64,000 bases of DNA from Gemmatimonadota bacterium. Its GTDB lineage: Bacteria > JAAXHH01. Below, in pieces: positions 63,420-64,000 of the stretch; position 1 is the first letter of the stretch, and the number at the start of each line of letters is the position of its first letter. The DNA lies in the NCBI GenBank assembly GCA_026705925.1, contig JAPOZT010000027.1, positions 1 through 64,000 of the forward strand. Direction: 5' to 3'. Position numbers and translations under genes: made by a program. The notes under the pieces are model-generated. The model worked only from the letters and a program-made list of their open reading frames with translations, had not been told where the DNA came from and did not search any database.

Positions 63420-64000
63420 TCAGGCTTCCTGTTCCTGCTTAAGCTCTAGGAGGAGCTGCTGGGCCAGTTCCACGCAGCCCACCGCGTCCTCGGCGGTGCC
63501 GTCGGCGCCCATATCGTCGGCGAACTCCTGGGTGACCGACGCGCCGCCCACCATGATCTTGACGTCCTCTCGCATGTCGTTGTCGATGAAGGCGTCGATG
63601 GTCTTGCCCATGTTGGGCATGGTCGTGGTGAGCAGGGCCGACATGCCCAGCAGGGGCGCTTCATGCTCCTCCACCGCGTCCATGAACTCGTCCTCGGATG
63701 TGTCCACCCCCAGGTCGTGGACCACGAACCCGGCGCCGCGCAGCATCATGATGCACAGGTTCTTGCCGATGTCGTGGAGGTCGCCCTTGACCGTGCCCAT
63801 GATGACAGTGCCGACAGGTTCGATGCCCGATGCGGAGAGAATGGGCTCGATGTGGGCCATCCCGGCCTTCATGGCCCGGGCGCAGGCGAGGACTTCCGGG
63901 ACGAAGATGAAGTTCTCCCGGAACTTGATGCCCACGACGCTCATTCCGGCGATCAGGCCGTCGTCCATCACCTCCAGCGCCTCGACTCCGTCGTCCAGCG
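63420..64000 (-). CDS. Corrinoid-binding methyl-transfer protein (MtaC/MtbC-like), cut by the right window edge
   Basis: The frame stays open to base 64000 beyond the GTG at 63971. The visible part contains the helical cap domain tail (VMDDGLIAGMSVVGIKFRENFIFVPEVLACARAM) and the B12-binding Rossmann domain with KGDLHDIGKNL (Asp-x-His-xx-Gly; the His coordinates cobalt) and GMSALLTTTMPNM. It shuttles methyl groups between a substrate methyltransferase and an acceptor. The methyltransferase should lie to the right of the window. Confidence 0.93.
   Translation of the reverse strand, partial: LDDGVEALEVMDDGLIAGMSVVGIKFRENFIFVPEVLACARAMKAGMAHIEPILSASGIEPVGTVIMGTVKGDLHDIGKNLCIMMLRGAGFVVHDLGVDTSEDEFMDAVEEHEAPLLGMSALLTTTMPNMGKTIDAFIDNDMREDVKIMVGGASVTQEFADDMGADGTAEDAVGCVELAQQLLLELKQEQEA

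Overview
GC-rich (roughly 60% by eye) bacterial chromosome from a diderm: there are outer-membrane beta-barrel proteins, lipoproteins with lipoboxes and a LolD/MacB-type ABC system. The mixture points to an uncultured marine or sediment lineage of the Latescibacterota/Poribacteria kind. It includes two phytanoyl-CoA-dioxygenase-like oxygenases, sugar and Fe3+-type ABC importers, a corrinoid protein with its reductive activase, MDR dehydrogenases, and a short primary sigma factor of the Bacteroidetes type. The lineage is inference from gene content, not from a marker gene.

Layout. 1-4.5 kb: a secreted BIG2/LRR/propeller-repeat protein cut by the left edge, a membrane-anchored unknown, and an MDR dehydrogenase with an apparent 5' frameshift. 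4.6-9.6 kb: an orphan HigA antitoxin, tRNA-Asn, a DapF homologue in which both catalytic cysteines are serine, an OM barrel, a GCS2-family ligase, a RHH/RelE toxin-antitoxin pair and a small-protein/nucleotidyltransferase pair with divergent promoters. 9.6-14.3 kb: an OM protein, then the stress block dnaK and hsp20 (minus) divergent from the sigma factor (plus); the 410-nt gap between hsp20 and the sigma gene holds phased 11-bp repeats and a cluster of TTGGCA boxes. 14.3-23.9 kb: thioredoxin-like protein, class III aminotransferase, thiol peroxidase, UPF0173 hydrolase, methyltransferase, DarTG toxin-antitoxin, PhyH oxygenase, Amt-PII ammonium module and a DUF2939 protein. 24-33 kb: ABC-2 exporter, second PhyH oxygenase, MORN/zinc-ribbon protein, complete sugar ABC importer, DUF1648/PH pair. 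33-46 kb: SDR, uvrB, rhomboid-yqeC, Fe3+-type ABC importer with a fused double permease, MFS carrier, coiled-coil repeat protein, SRPBCC protein, gltX with a DUF3566 partner. 46.4-53.4 kb: two tRNA-Ser genes, an unknown secreted protein, a membrane protein plus winged-helix regulator, and a putative zinc-linked ABC system (ATPase, permease with about 200 His/Asp/Glu-rich residues, DUF3299 protein) divergent from a DUF4382 lipoprotein. 53.6-64 kb: lactonase-like propeller, cyclic amidohydrolase plus DHDPS-family lyase, MDR dehydrogenase with a PH protein, a toxin-antitoxin island (MazEF, solitary HicB, HicAB) around a GNAT enzyme, and a corrinoid methyl-transfer operon running off the right edge.

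The most promising items for follow-up are: the histidine-rich MacB-type permease next to DUF3299; the Ser/Ser DapF homologue; the three exact-length 31-bp tandem repeats between the corrinoid protein and its activase; the operator-like arrays around the heat-shock and sigma genes; and the density of toxin-antitoxin modules. No CRISPR array, rRNA, prophage or insertion sequence was seen.
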